A DNA stretch of 64,000 bases from JBFLXB01 sp964570625 (GTDB lineage Bacteria > Nitrospirota > Nitrospiria > 2-01-FULL-66-17), in assembly GCA_964570625.1 (NCBI GenBank), contig CAZMYW010000008.1, positions 54,283 to 118,282 of the forward strand, read 5' to 3'. A program made the position numbers and the translations under genes. Below the pieces are notes generated by a model, which worked only from the letters and a program-made list of their open reading frames with translations, had not been told where the DNA came from and made no database searches. Below, one piece after another: positions 25,956 through 33,121 of the stretch (its first letter is position 1; each line of letters opens with the position of its first letter).

Positions 25956-26983
25956 GGCGCCGAGGCTCCTGCGCCCGACCCCGACGGTCTCGGTTCACGC
26001 GTGAGCGGGAGGTAGGGCAGCGTGCGCTCGCTGATTTTCCCGTCGATGATAATCTTATTCATTCCGGGCAACACGGTCTCCATCGTTTCCAGATAAATGC
26101 GCTTCCGGATGATGGGTTTGGCCTGCTGGTACTCCTTGAGCGTTTTGGTGAACCGGTCTGCTTCGCCTTCGGCGCGCCGGGCCCGCGCTTGCGCATACCC
26201 CTGCGCCTGGTTGATCACCTGCGCGGCTTCGCCCTTGGCTTTGGGAATGATGTCGTTTCGGTACCCCTGGGCTTCGTTGATCAGTTTCTCCTTGTCTTCC
26301 TTGGCGCTGGCCACGTCTTTAAAGGCGCCGGCGACTTGCTCGGGCGGGTCCACGTCCTGGAGTTGGATCGCCGCCACTTGAACTCCGGCGCCGTAGTCGT
26401 CCAGGACTTGCTGCAACAGGTGCTGCGTACTATCTTGGATTTCGGCCTTCCCCGTGGTGAGCGCTTCGTCAATGTGGCTTTGCCCGATGACTTGACGGAC
26501 GGCGGCCTCAGTGGCTTTCATGATGGTCTCGCCCATATCCGCCACGTTGAAGAGAAAGTCCTCCGCGTCTTTGATGCGAAACTGCACGATCAATTCTACG
26601 CTCAGGATGTTCTCGTCCCCGGTGACCATGAGGGCTTCGCGGGGCACGGTGGTGGTCCCGCCTTGCGCGTTGGAGCGGAATCCGACTTCAATGCGGTGGA
26701 GCTTGGTGACTTTCGGGATGAGTGCGGTTTCGATGAGCGGAATTTTGAAATGTGGGCCGGGAGGCGTGATCCGTACTACGCGGCCGAAGCGTTTGACCAC
26801 GCCCTGCTCGTCGGGCGCGACGATGTAAAATCCTTGCCAGGCCACAAAGACGGCGATGAGTAGGCCGATGATCGGAGTCCAACCGCGAAACCCGAAGACA
26901 CGCCGCAGGCGCTGCTGGACCTCCGCCCACTGCCGCTCAAAGTCCGCTTTGCCGCCGCCCAAGTCCCTGGGCTCCCAGGCCAT
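25952..26983 (-). CDS. hflK: HflK, modulator of FtsH protease (SPFH/prohibitin family)
   Basis: This 343-aa partner of HflC has a hydrophilic cytosolic N-terminus, a TM segment at about 36-56 (GWTPIIGLLIAVFVAWQGFY), then the SPFH domain (VAPDEQGVVKRFGRVV, TGDENILSVELIVQFRIKD) and a coiled-coil C-terminal region (KEDKEKLINEAQGYRNDI, RAEGEADRF). The order hflK-hflC with a 4-bp overlap is as in most proteobacteria. The C-terminal tail is Pro/Ser/Ala rich. Confidence 0.95.
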   Translation of the reverse strand: MAWEPRDLGGGKADFERQWAEVQQRLRRVFGFRGWTPIIGLLIAVFVAWQGFYIVAPDEQGVVKRFGRVVRITPPGPHFKIPLIETALIPKVTKLHRIEVGFRSNAQGGTTTVPREALMVTGDENILSVELIVQFRIKDAEDFLFNVADMGETIMKATEAAVRQVIGQSHIDEALTTGKAEIQDSTQHLLQQVLDDYGAGVQVAAIQLQDVDPPEQVAGAFKDVASAKEDKEKLINEAQGYRNDIIPKAKGEAAQVINQAQGYAQARARRAEGEADRFTKTLKEYQQAKPIIRKRIYLETMETVLPGMNKIIIDGKISERTLPYLPLTREPRPSGSGAGASAP

Positions 26984-27094
26984 CGTCCGTCGTCCCCCTC
27001 AGTGGTTTCGGCACGCGGGTGCGAACCTATCACTGATGGGTTGTGCGGCGCAAGGGAAATCGAATGACATGCGGAAACGCCTTCCGCGCGCGTG

Positions 27095-27123
27095 TTGATT
27101 TTCGGCGGTCCCGGTCCTATCAT
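27095..27123 (+). promoter_or_regulatory. promoter of the AIM24-family gene
   Basis: TTGATT (27095-27100), a 17-bp spacer and TATCAT (27118-27123) stand 70 bp upstream of the ATG at 27194. Confidence 0.55.
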
Positions 27124-27193
27124 GTGGCTTCCCACAACGGGTGGCGCATCGCGCTGATTGGGGCGTCGAGCGGGTCTGAGCAAGGAGAATCTC

Positions 27194-27988
27194 ATGGCAC
27201 AGATGCACGAGATTGACTACGAGATTTTCGGCGACGACATGCAGTACGTCGAGATCGAGCTGGATCCTGAAGAAGCGGCCGTGGCCGAAGCTGGCGGCAT
27301 GATGTACATGAACGACGGTATCGAGATGGAGACTGTGTTTGGCGACGGGTCGGGCGGCAAGCCCGGCGTGTTCGGCGCGTTGGTGGGCGCGGGCAAGCGG
27401 TTGCTCACCGGGGAGTCGTTGTTCATGACCGTGTTCGTGAACAAGGCACCAGACAAGCGCCGCGTGGCGTTTGCGGCCCCGTATCCCGGCAAGATCGTGC
27501 CCATGAAGCTGGCCCAATTGGGTGGGACGATCATCTGCCAGAAGGACTCGTTTCTTTGCGCGGCCAAGGGGGTGTCGGTGGGCATCGCGTTTCAGAAGCG
27601 ATTGGGCGCGGGCCTGTTCGGGGGCGAAGGCTTCATCATGCAGAAGCTGGAGGGCGACGGCATGGCATTCGTCAACGCGGGCGGCACTATTGCCGAGCGG
27701 ACCCTCAAACCCGGCGAGATGTTGCGTGTGGACACCGGGTGCATCGTCGCCTTGCAGAGCTCGGTGGACTTTGACATCGAGTACGTGGGGAAAATCAAGT
27801 CTGCGCTATTCGGAGGAGAAGGGCTGTTTTTTGCCACGCTCCGCGGTCCCGGCCGGGCGTGGCTCCAGTCGCTCCCGCTCTCGCGCCTCGCGAATCGGAT
27901 CTACGCGGCCGCGCCCCAGCGAGGCGGCCGCCGCGAGGAAGGCTCCCTGCTTGGAGGGTTGGGCGGGTTGCTTGACGGCGACAACTAG
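27194..27988 (+). CDS. TIGR00266 / AIM24 family protein
   Basis: This 264-aa protein matches the AIM24 family: DDMQYVEIELDPEEAAVAEAGGMMYM at the N-terminus, GAGKRLLTGESLFMTVF, GGTIICQKDSFLCA, GLFGGEGFIMQKLEGDG, and a C-terminal KSALFGGEGLFFATLRGPGRAWLQSLPLSRLANRI. The fold is a beta-rich pseudo-threefold trimer; function in bacteria is unknown (the mitochondrial member supports inner-membrane organisation). ATG 27194 follows AAGGAG at good spacing; an in-frame upstream start at 27158 was rejected. The M48 peptidase gene follows 42 bp later. Confidence 0.92.
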   Translation: MAQMHEIDYEIFGDDMQYVEIELDPEEAAVAEAGGMMYMNDGIEMETVFGDGSGGKPGVFGALVGAGKRLLTGESLFMTVFVNKAPDKRRVAFAAPYPGKIVPMKLAQLGGTIICQKDSFLCAAKGVSVGIAFQKRLGAGLFGGEGFIMQKLEGDGMAFVNAGGTIAERTLKPGEMLRVDTGCIVALQSSVDFDIEYVGKIKSALFGGEGLFFATLRGPGRAWLQSLPLSRLANRIYAAAPQRGGRREEGSLLGGLGGLLDGDN

Positions 27989-28030
27989 GAGCCCCTCCAT
28001 GAGTCTGAACGGCCTCGATCGGATCAACGG

Positions 28031-29176
28031 GTGGACACACTGCTAGCGCCCGCGGGCCACGTGGACCTCACCGGTGACGGGTTGTGCTTCGGGCCGGGGC
28101 TGGCCCCCCAGGGCGAACGCGTCGAGTTCGAGTTGGGGGACGACCGATTGCGGCTCTGGCCCCACATGCCGCGTGAGCGGTCAGTGCCGTACGACGCGAT
28201 CCGGCTCGAGCCCGGGGGGTTCGAGCGCACGCAATTCCAATTGACCTGGTCCGACAACGGACCGTGGGCGTTGGTTCTGGATGACGACGCGCTGGCGCGA
28301 CGGATCCGCGGAAATCCTCCTTCCGGATTGGCGGCAGAGGTGGGCCGACTCGATGCGCACCTTCGACGCGGGCGGGTCGCGACCGGAGTCGGCTGGACGC
28401 TCATTGGCGCGATAGTCCTGGCTCCGATGCTGGTGCTGGCCCTGCTGTGGTGGCAGGCCGACCGGATCGTCGGCGCGGCCGTCGGCCGCATTCCGGTGTC
28501 GTGGGAGGAACAGCTCGGGCAGTCGGCGTTCGAACAGCTGACGCGGGGCGCTGCCGTGCTCACCGAAGGGGCTGCGGTAGACGCGGTGAACGAAATCGGC
28601 GACCGCCTGGCCGCCCAGATCCACTCACCGTATACGTTCCGCTGGCACGTGGTTGACGATCAGCAAATCAACGCGTTTGCGGTTCCCGGTGGCCATGTGG
28701 TGGTGTTCACTGGCCTGCTCCGGGCCGCGAATACGCCCGAAGAAGCGGCTGGCGTCCTGGCGCATGAAATCCAACACGTCGTGCTCCGTCACAGCCTCAA
28801 CGGATTGGTCCGCTCGCTCGGCTGGAGCGCGACGATCAAGATTCTCTTCGGGAGTTCTGGACCCTTGTCCGGCGTGGGTGAACTGGCTTCGCAGCTGGGC
28901 AGTTTGAGGTTCGGCCGCGAGCAGGAGACCGCGGCGGACGTGGAAGGCCTCAAGGCGCTGCAGCGAGCCAAGATCGACCCGCAAGGAATGGTGGTATTTT
29001 TCGAGAAACTCGCGCGCAAGGAGTCGGGGATCGCACTGCTCTCCACGCACCCGATGAGCGTCGACCGCGCGGAGCGTCTGCGCGCCGAGATCGCGCAGGC
29101 AGGTCCGTGGCCGATCGAGCCGCTGCCCATTGTCTGGACGGACGTCAACACCGACGGGAATACGGGGAGACCGTGA
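28031..29176 (+). CDS. M48-family membrane metallopeptidase
   Basis: This 381-aa zinc protease has an N-terminal beta-rich domain (1-100), a TM segment at about 122-143, and an M48 peptidase domain with HEIQH at 245-249 (zinc ligands), the VNEIGDRLAAQI and NAFAVPGGHVVVFTGLL motifs and downstream ligand Glu in EQETAADVEGL. It is likely a periplasmic or membrane quality-control protease (BepA/HtpX-like chemistry). The start is odd: GTG 28031 has no clear ribosome site. ATG 27999, with AGGAG before it, opens a different frame of 15 codons that overlaps this GTG, so either it is a leader peptide or a one-base frameshift hides the true N-terminus. Confidence 0.85.
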   Translation: MDTLLAPAGHVDLTGDGLCFGPGLAPQGERVEFELGDDRLRLWPHMPRERSVPYDAIRLEPGGFERTQFQLTWSDNGPWALVLDDDALARRIRGNPPSGLAAEVGRLDAHLRRGRVATGVGWTLIGAIVLAPMLVLALLWWQADRIVGAAVGRIPVSWEEQLGQSAFEQLTRGAAVLTEGAAVDAVNEIGDRLAAQIHSPYTFRWHVVDDQQINAFAVPGGHVVVFTGLLRAANTPEEAAGVLAHEIQHVVLRHSLNGLVRSLGWSATIKILFGSSGPLSGVGELASQLGSLRFGREQETAADVEGLKALQRAKIDPQGMVVFFEKLARKESGIALLSTHPMSVDRAERLRAEIAQAGPWPIEPLPIVWTDVNTDGNTGRP

Positions 29177-29364
29177 TGTCAAATTGTCGCGCGTGTGCTG
29201 GGCCGCTGGCCGGATCGACGGGGGAATTGTGCGCGGCGTGCGGCGCCAAGGGATTGGCGTGCCGGGTGTGTGGTCACGAATTTCGGTACGCGGATATTCT
29301 GGCGGCGTTGCCCATTGTGCAGTGTCCGACCTGCGAAGGCCGGGCGATCGAGGTGAGCGACTGA
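29176..29364 (+). CDS. small protein with four CxxC pairs (double zinc ribbon)
   Basis: This is a 62-aa protein with cysteine pairs at 4/7, 19/22, 29/32 and 50/53, enough for two zinc ribbons. The start ATG shares its A with the preceding TGA stop and its own stop shares an A with the ATG of the methyltransferase gene, so all three are translationally coupled. I do not recognise the family; a zinc-binding adaptor or nucleic-acid-binding role is possible. It is too well spaced and too cysteine-patterned to be chance. Confidence 0.75.
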   Translation: MSNCRACAGPLAGSTGELCAACGAKGLACRVCGHEFRYADILAALPIVQCPTCEGRAIEVSD

Positions 29365-29900
29365 TGACGGACTGCCACGACGTGCGCGAGCCGGCGGCGC
29401 TGTTGGCGGAAGTTCGCGACCGATTGCCCAAAGGAAACGCTCTTGATCTCGCGATGGGATACGGGCGCCACGCGCTCTACCTCGCGGAAGCGGGATGGAA
29501 CGTGCACGGCATCGAGCGAGATCCCGAGGCCGTCGTCTCCTGCCGCCGTGAGGCTGAACAACGTCAACTTTCGTTGCGCGTTGAACAGGCCGATCTGGAC
29601 GCCTATCAGATCCCTGCCGCCGCGTACGACCTCGTGGTGGTCTTCTATTTTTTGGACCGCGCGCTGATTCCTCAGATCCGTGAGGCGATAAGACCCGGCG
29701 GCGCGATCGTGTACGAGACCTTCACCATCGAAAATCAGCAGCGCTTCGGCCGGCCGAAACGGAGCGGATTCTGTTTGCAGCCCGGCGAACTCCCCGCGCT
29801 CTTCGCGGGGTTCACCGCCCTGGTGTCGCGCGAAGGGCTGGTGGGTGGTCAATACGTCGCGCAACTGGTGGCGCTCAAGCCTGGGGCGACCGGTGGGTAG
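29364..29900 (+). CDS. class I SAM-dependent methyltransferase (TehB-like)
   Basis: This 178-aa compact methyltransferase has motif I ALDLAMGYGRHALYLAEAG (residues 26-44, with LDLAMG in place of LDLGCG), the acidic motif II HGIERD and PGGAIVYETFTIEN. Members of this short family methylate small molecules such as oxyanions or thiols; the substrate is unknown. It lies between the zinc-ribbon gene and moeA, with its ATG overlapping the previous stop and its last 8 bp overlapping the moeA start. Confidence 0.88.
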   Translation: MTDCHDVREPAALLAEVRDRLPKGNALDLAMGYGRHALYLAEAGWNVHGIERDPEAVVSCRREAEQRQLSLRVEQADLDAYQIPAAAYDLVVVFYFLDRALIPQIREAIRPGGAIVYETFTIENQQRFGRPKRSGFCLQPGELPALFAGFTALVSREGLVGGQYVAQLVALKPGATGG

Positions 29901-31209
29901 CGCTCGGCCGGCTCTGCTGCCGGTGGATGCGGCGCTCAAGTCCGTGCTCGCCGCCACTCGGTTCTTGGGTGCCGAACGCGTGCCCGTGACGGAAGCGCTG
30001 GGACGGGTGCTGGGCCAAGACATGGTCGCCACGCGCGATATCCCCCCTTGGGACAACTCGTCGGTCGACGGCTATGCCGTGCGCGCCGTGGATGTGGCGT
30101 CGGCGGCTCCGGATCGACCGGTCACGCTGACCGTGATCGAAGAAATCCCCGCGGGCCTCATGCCGACCAACACCGTGACGTCGGGGACGGCCGCGCGCAT
30201 CATGACGGGTGCACCCATGCCGCTTGGCGCGGATGCGGTCGTGATGGTGGAGGAGACGTCGCTGGACAACGACCGGGCGCTGATGCGTGCGGCGGCCGAG
30301 CCGGGCGAGTCGGTGCGCCGGCGCGGTCAAGACGTGCGGGAAGGGACCGTGGTGATCCCGGGGGGCCGTCGCTTACGACCGGCCGAGGTCGGCATGGTGG
30401 CCTCGTTGGGACACGCCGCCGTCACGGTCGGCCGGAGGCCGCGCGTGGGCATTCTCGCCACCGGGGACGAACTGATCGATCTCGGGGAACCGGAACGACC
30501 GGATCGCATCTATAACGTGAACAGCTATGCGGTGGCGGCACAGGTGTGCGAAGCCGGGGGAGTGCCCGTGGTCATGGGCATCGCGCGGGATACGCCGTCT
30601 TCGCTGCGTGCTGCGCTGGATGGCCTCGACGGCCTCGACGCGTTGATCGTGTGCGGCGGGGTATCGGTGGGGAAATTCGATTTTGTGAAGGACGTGTTGA
30701 CCGAGCTGGGGATGGTCATGCAGTTCTGGCGCGTGGCCATGAAACCGGGGAGCCCGATGGCCTTCGGTTCGGTCGACGGGAGGCCGGTGTTCGGCTTGCC
30801 GGGTAATCCCGTGTCGTCGATGGTGACGTTCGAGGTGTTTGTGCGGCCGGCGCTCCTTCAGATGGCCGGAGCGACCGCCGTGGATCGGCCCAGCCTCGTG
30901 GCGGAGTTGGTCGAACCGATCGACAAGGCGCCCGGTAAGACCCATTTCATTCGGGCGCGGGTCTGGCGAAACGGCCCGCGCGTGTGTGCGGCGTCGACGG
31001 GTTCGCAAGACTCCGGCGTCCTCACATCGATGGTCAAAGCCGAGGGATTGATTGTGCTCTCGCAAGACGCGGGTCGCGTCGAGGCGGGAGCGCTGGTTGA
31101 TGTGCGCCTCCTCCAGGGAGAGAGGCAGCCCACTGAAGGAGGGGACGATGGCATTCGAGGCGTTTATTCTGGTCAACGTGACGGGCGATCACACCAAGAG
31201 CGCGTATAA
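29893..31209 (+). CDS. moeA: molybdopterin molybdenumtransferase MoeA
   Basis: This 438-aa enzyme inserts molybdate into adenylated molybdopterin. Motifs: PPWDNSSVDGYAVRA (active-site Asp), TGAPMPLGADAVVMVE, GDELIDLG, IVCGGVSVGKFDFVKDVL, MKPGSPMAFG, GLPGNPVSSMVTFEVFVRP, and a C-terminal domain IV. GTG 29893 overlaps the methyltransferase gene by 8 bp and gives the usual MoeA length; the frame is open from 29845. The last ~60 bp also encode the start of the Lrp/ACT gene in another frame, so the MoeA tail (GEVYSGQRDGR-like, after LLQGERQ) is probably variable. No other moa/mob genes are in the window. Confidence 0.94.
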   Translation: MGSARPALLPVDAALKSVLAATRFLGAERVPVTEALGRVLGQDMVATRDIPPWDNSSVDGYAVRAVDVASAAPDRPVTLTVIEEIPAGLMPTNTVTSGTAARIMTGAPMPLGADAVVMVEETSLDNDRALMRAAAEPGESVRRRGQDVREGTVVIPGGRRLRPAEVGMVASLGHAAVTVGRRPRVGILATGDELIDLGEPERPDRIYNVNSYAVAAQVCEAGGVPVVMGIARDTPSSLRAALDGLDGLDALIVCGGVSVGKFDFVKDVLTELGMVMQFWRVAMKPGSPMAFGSVDGRPVFGLPGNPVSSMVTFEVFVRPALLQMAGATAVDRPSLVAELVEPIDKAPGKTHFIRARVWRNGPRVCAASTGSQDSGVLTSMVKAEGLIVLSQDAGRVEAGALVDVRLLQGERQPTEGGDDGIRGVYSGQRDGRSHQERV

Positions 31210-31399
31210 GACGCTGACTCGCCTGGAAGGTATCAAAGGGGTCCACATGGTCACCGGGGTGTACGACTTGGTCGTCCAGGTGGCGGCGCAAGACCTCACC
31301 CACCTCGGAGACGTCATCCTCCCCAACATCCGTGCGGTCGACGGGGTCACGCAGACCATGACGTGTCTCGTGTTATCGCCGCCCGCTCCCCACCACTAA
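31148..31399 (+). CDS. stand-alone Lrp/AsnC ligand-binding (RAM/ACT-like) domain protein
   Basis: This 83-aa protein consists only of the ligand-binding domain of Lrp/AsnC regulators: AFILVNVTGDHTKSAYKTLTRLEGIKGVHMVTGVYDLVVQVAAQDL ... IRAVDGVTQTMTCLVL. It has no DNA-binding helix-turn-helix. Such SMLs (stand-alone RAM domains) bind amino acids and may modulate full-length Lrp proteins. ATG 31148 is preceded by GAAGGAGGGG, a strong ribosome site lying inside moeA; the two genes overlap by 62 bp in different frames. Confidence 0.88.
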   Translation: MAFEAFILVNVTGDHTKSAYKTLTRLEGIKGVHMVTGVYDLVVQVAAQDLTHLGDVILPNIRAVDGVTQTMTCLVLSPPAPHH

Positions 31400-31401
31400 C
31401 C

Positions 31402-33051
31402 GTGTTCGTCGGTCCGGTCGCTCGGTCTGTATTGGCCGCCGTCGGCGGCCTGCTTGCGGCTGCCGCATGTTCTCGGATGCCTCCGGCGGCCGAGTCGGTC
31501 GGGTTCGTGGATGTCACAGCGCGCGCGGGCGTGCGGGCGGTACACTCGAGCGGCGCCGACGGGCGGGCGTGGTACCCAGAGACCTTCGGCGCGGGGGTGT
31601 GCGTGACCGACTTCGACGCGGACGACCGGCCCGACCTTCTGTTCATCAGCGGTCGGCGATGGGAAGATCCGGAACCGGGGCCCGGCGTGGCTGCATATCG
31701 CAACCGGGGAGATGGAACGTTCGAGGATGTGACTAAGGTATCTCGACTCAGCAAGTCCCACTACGGGATGGGCTGCGCGGCGGCCGACTATGACAACGAC
31801 GGGCGCGAAGACGTGCTGCTCACCGGCCACGGCGGTCTGTCGCTGTTCCACAACGAGGGGGGCGGTCGATTCGCGGATGTGACGGACGCCGCGGGAGTGG
31901 GCGACGCGGGCTGGAGCACGTGCGCCGTCTGGTTCGACGCGGACGCGGACGGACAGCTGGACCTGTTCGTGTGCCGCTACGTGGTCTGGTCGCCGGAGAC
32001 CGACCGCGTCTGTCGTCTGGAGGGCCGCGTGAAAGTGTTCTGCGGTCCCGATCCGTATCCTCCTGATTCGCCCAGGTTCTTCCGCAACCTGGGCTCCGGC
32101 CGATTTGAAGACGTGACGGTTCGCGCCGGACTCGCCAAGCCGGGCAAGGCGCTCGGCGTCGCGATGCTGGACGCGGACGGAGATGGTCGAGTCGATCTCT
32201 TCGTGGCGAACGATCAGATGCCGAACTATCTGTATCGCAACGCGAGCGACGGAACCTTCGAGGACTGGACCTCGAAACTCGCCCCCTGGCCCGGCCGGTT
32301 CGGCATGGCGCGCGCCGGAATGGGGATCGACGTGGATGATGCGCTCGGGCGCACCGTCATCGGTAACTTCATCGGCGAAGGGTTTGCGCTGTATCAGCGC
32401 GGGGACGACGGTCGCTTTCACGATCGCGTGCGAGACACCGGACTGTTCGGGCCGAGCCTTCCGTTCCTCACGTTCGGGCTCGTGTTCGTTGATGGGGATC
32501 TAGACGGGTGGCTGGACGTGGTGGCCGCCAACGGGCACGTGGACGCCAACCTGGCCCGCGCGCTCGATGGCGGGGCCCCGCAAGCCGAACGGCCGCTGGT
32601 GTTTCGCGGCAACGATGACGCCACATACGCAGAGGTCGGCGCAACGGTCGGGCTCAGCACCCCGTTTGTGGGTCGCGGCTTGGCGACCGCCGATCTCGAT
32701 CTCGACGGCGATTCGGATCTGGTGTTTACCGAGAACAACGGACCGGCTCGTCTCTATCGCAATGGACTCGCAAAAGGACATTGGCTCAGGATCAAACCGG
32801 TCGGGGTATCGAGTAATCGCGACGGCGTGGGCGCGTTGGTTAACGTGACGGCGGGTGGGCGGACCCAGACGCGGATGGTCAGGACCGGGTCGAGTTACCT
32901 TTCTCAGAGCGAACGTGCGGTGCTGTTCGGGTTGGGCAACGCCGCGTCGGTCGATGAGATCACGGTTCGCTGGCCCAGCGGGACCATCGATCGATGGATG
33001 TCCGTACCAGCGGGGCAGCGGGTGACGCTGGTTGAAGGTTCAGGTCGGTGA
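31402..33051 (+). CDS. FG-GAP/VCBS repeat lipoprotein with ASPIC/UnbV domain (CRTAC1-like)
   Basis: This 549-aa exported protein has a lipoprotein signal (LAAVGGLLAAAAC, Cys about residue 23). It contains at least six FG-GAP/VCBS calcium-binding blades with DxDxDGxxD loops (DFDADDRPDLLF, DYDNDGREDVLL, DADADGQLDLFV, DADGDGRVDLFV, DGDLDGWLDVV, DLDLDGDSDLVF) forming a beta-propeller, and the C-terminal ASPIC/UnbV domain (LFGLGNAASVDEITVRWPSG). Function unknown; relatives are cell-surface or periplasmic. The frame is open from GTG 31363; GTG 31402 places the signal peptide properly. Probably co-transcribed with the upstream genes. Confidence 0.87.
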   Translation: MFVGPVARSVLAAVGGLLAAAACSRMPPAAESVGFVDVTARAGVRAVHSSGADGRAWYPETFGAGVCVTDFDADDRPDLLFISGRRWEDPEPGPGVAAYRNRGDGTFEDVTKVSRLSKSHYGMGCAAADYDNDGREDVLLTGHGGLSLFHNEGGGRFADVTDAAGVGDAGWSTCAVWFDADADGQLDLFVCRYVVWSPETDRVCRLEGRVKVFCGPDPYPPDSPRFFRNLGSGRFEDVTVRAGLAKPGKALGVAMLDADGDGRVDLFVANDQMPNYLYRNASDGTFEDWTSKLAPWPGRFGMARAGMGIDVDDALGRTVIGNFIGEGFALYQRGDDGRFHDRVRDTGLFGPSLPFLTFGLVFVDGDLDGWLDVVAANGHVDANLARALDGGAPQAERPLVFRGNDDATYAEVGATVGLSTPFVGRGLATADLDLDGDSDLVFTENNGPARLYRNGLAKGHWLRIKPVGVSSNRDGVGALVNVTAGGRTQTRMVRTGSSYLSQSERAVLFGLGNAASVDEITVRWPSGTIDRWMSVPAGQRVTLVEGSGR

Positions 33052-33121
33052 GCGCCGAAAAAGACTGGTGAAGTCGCTTACCAGGGGTCTCGCAGAGTAA
33101 GATGTCGAGCGGGAGCATCCC

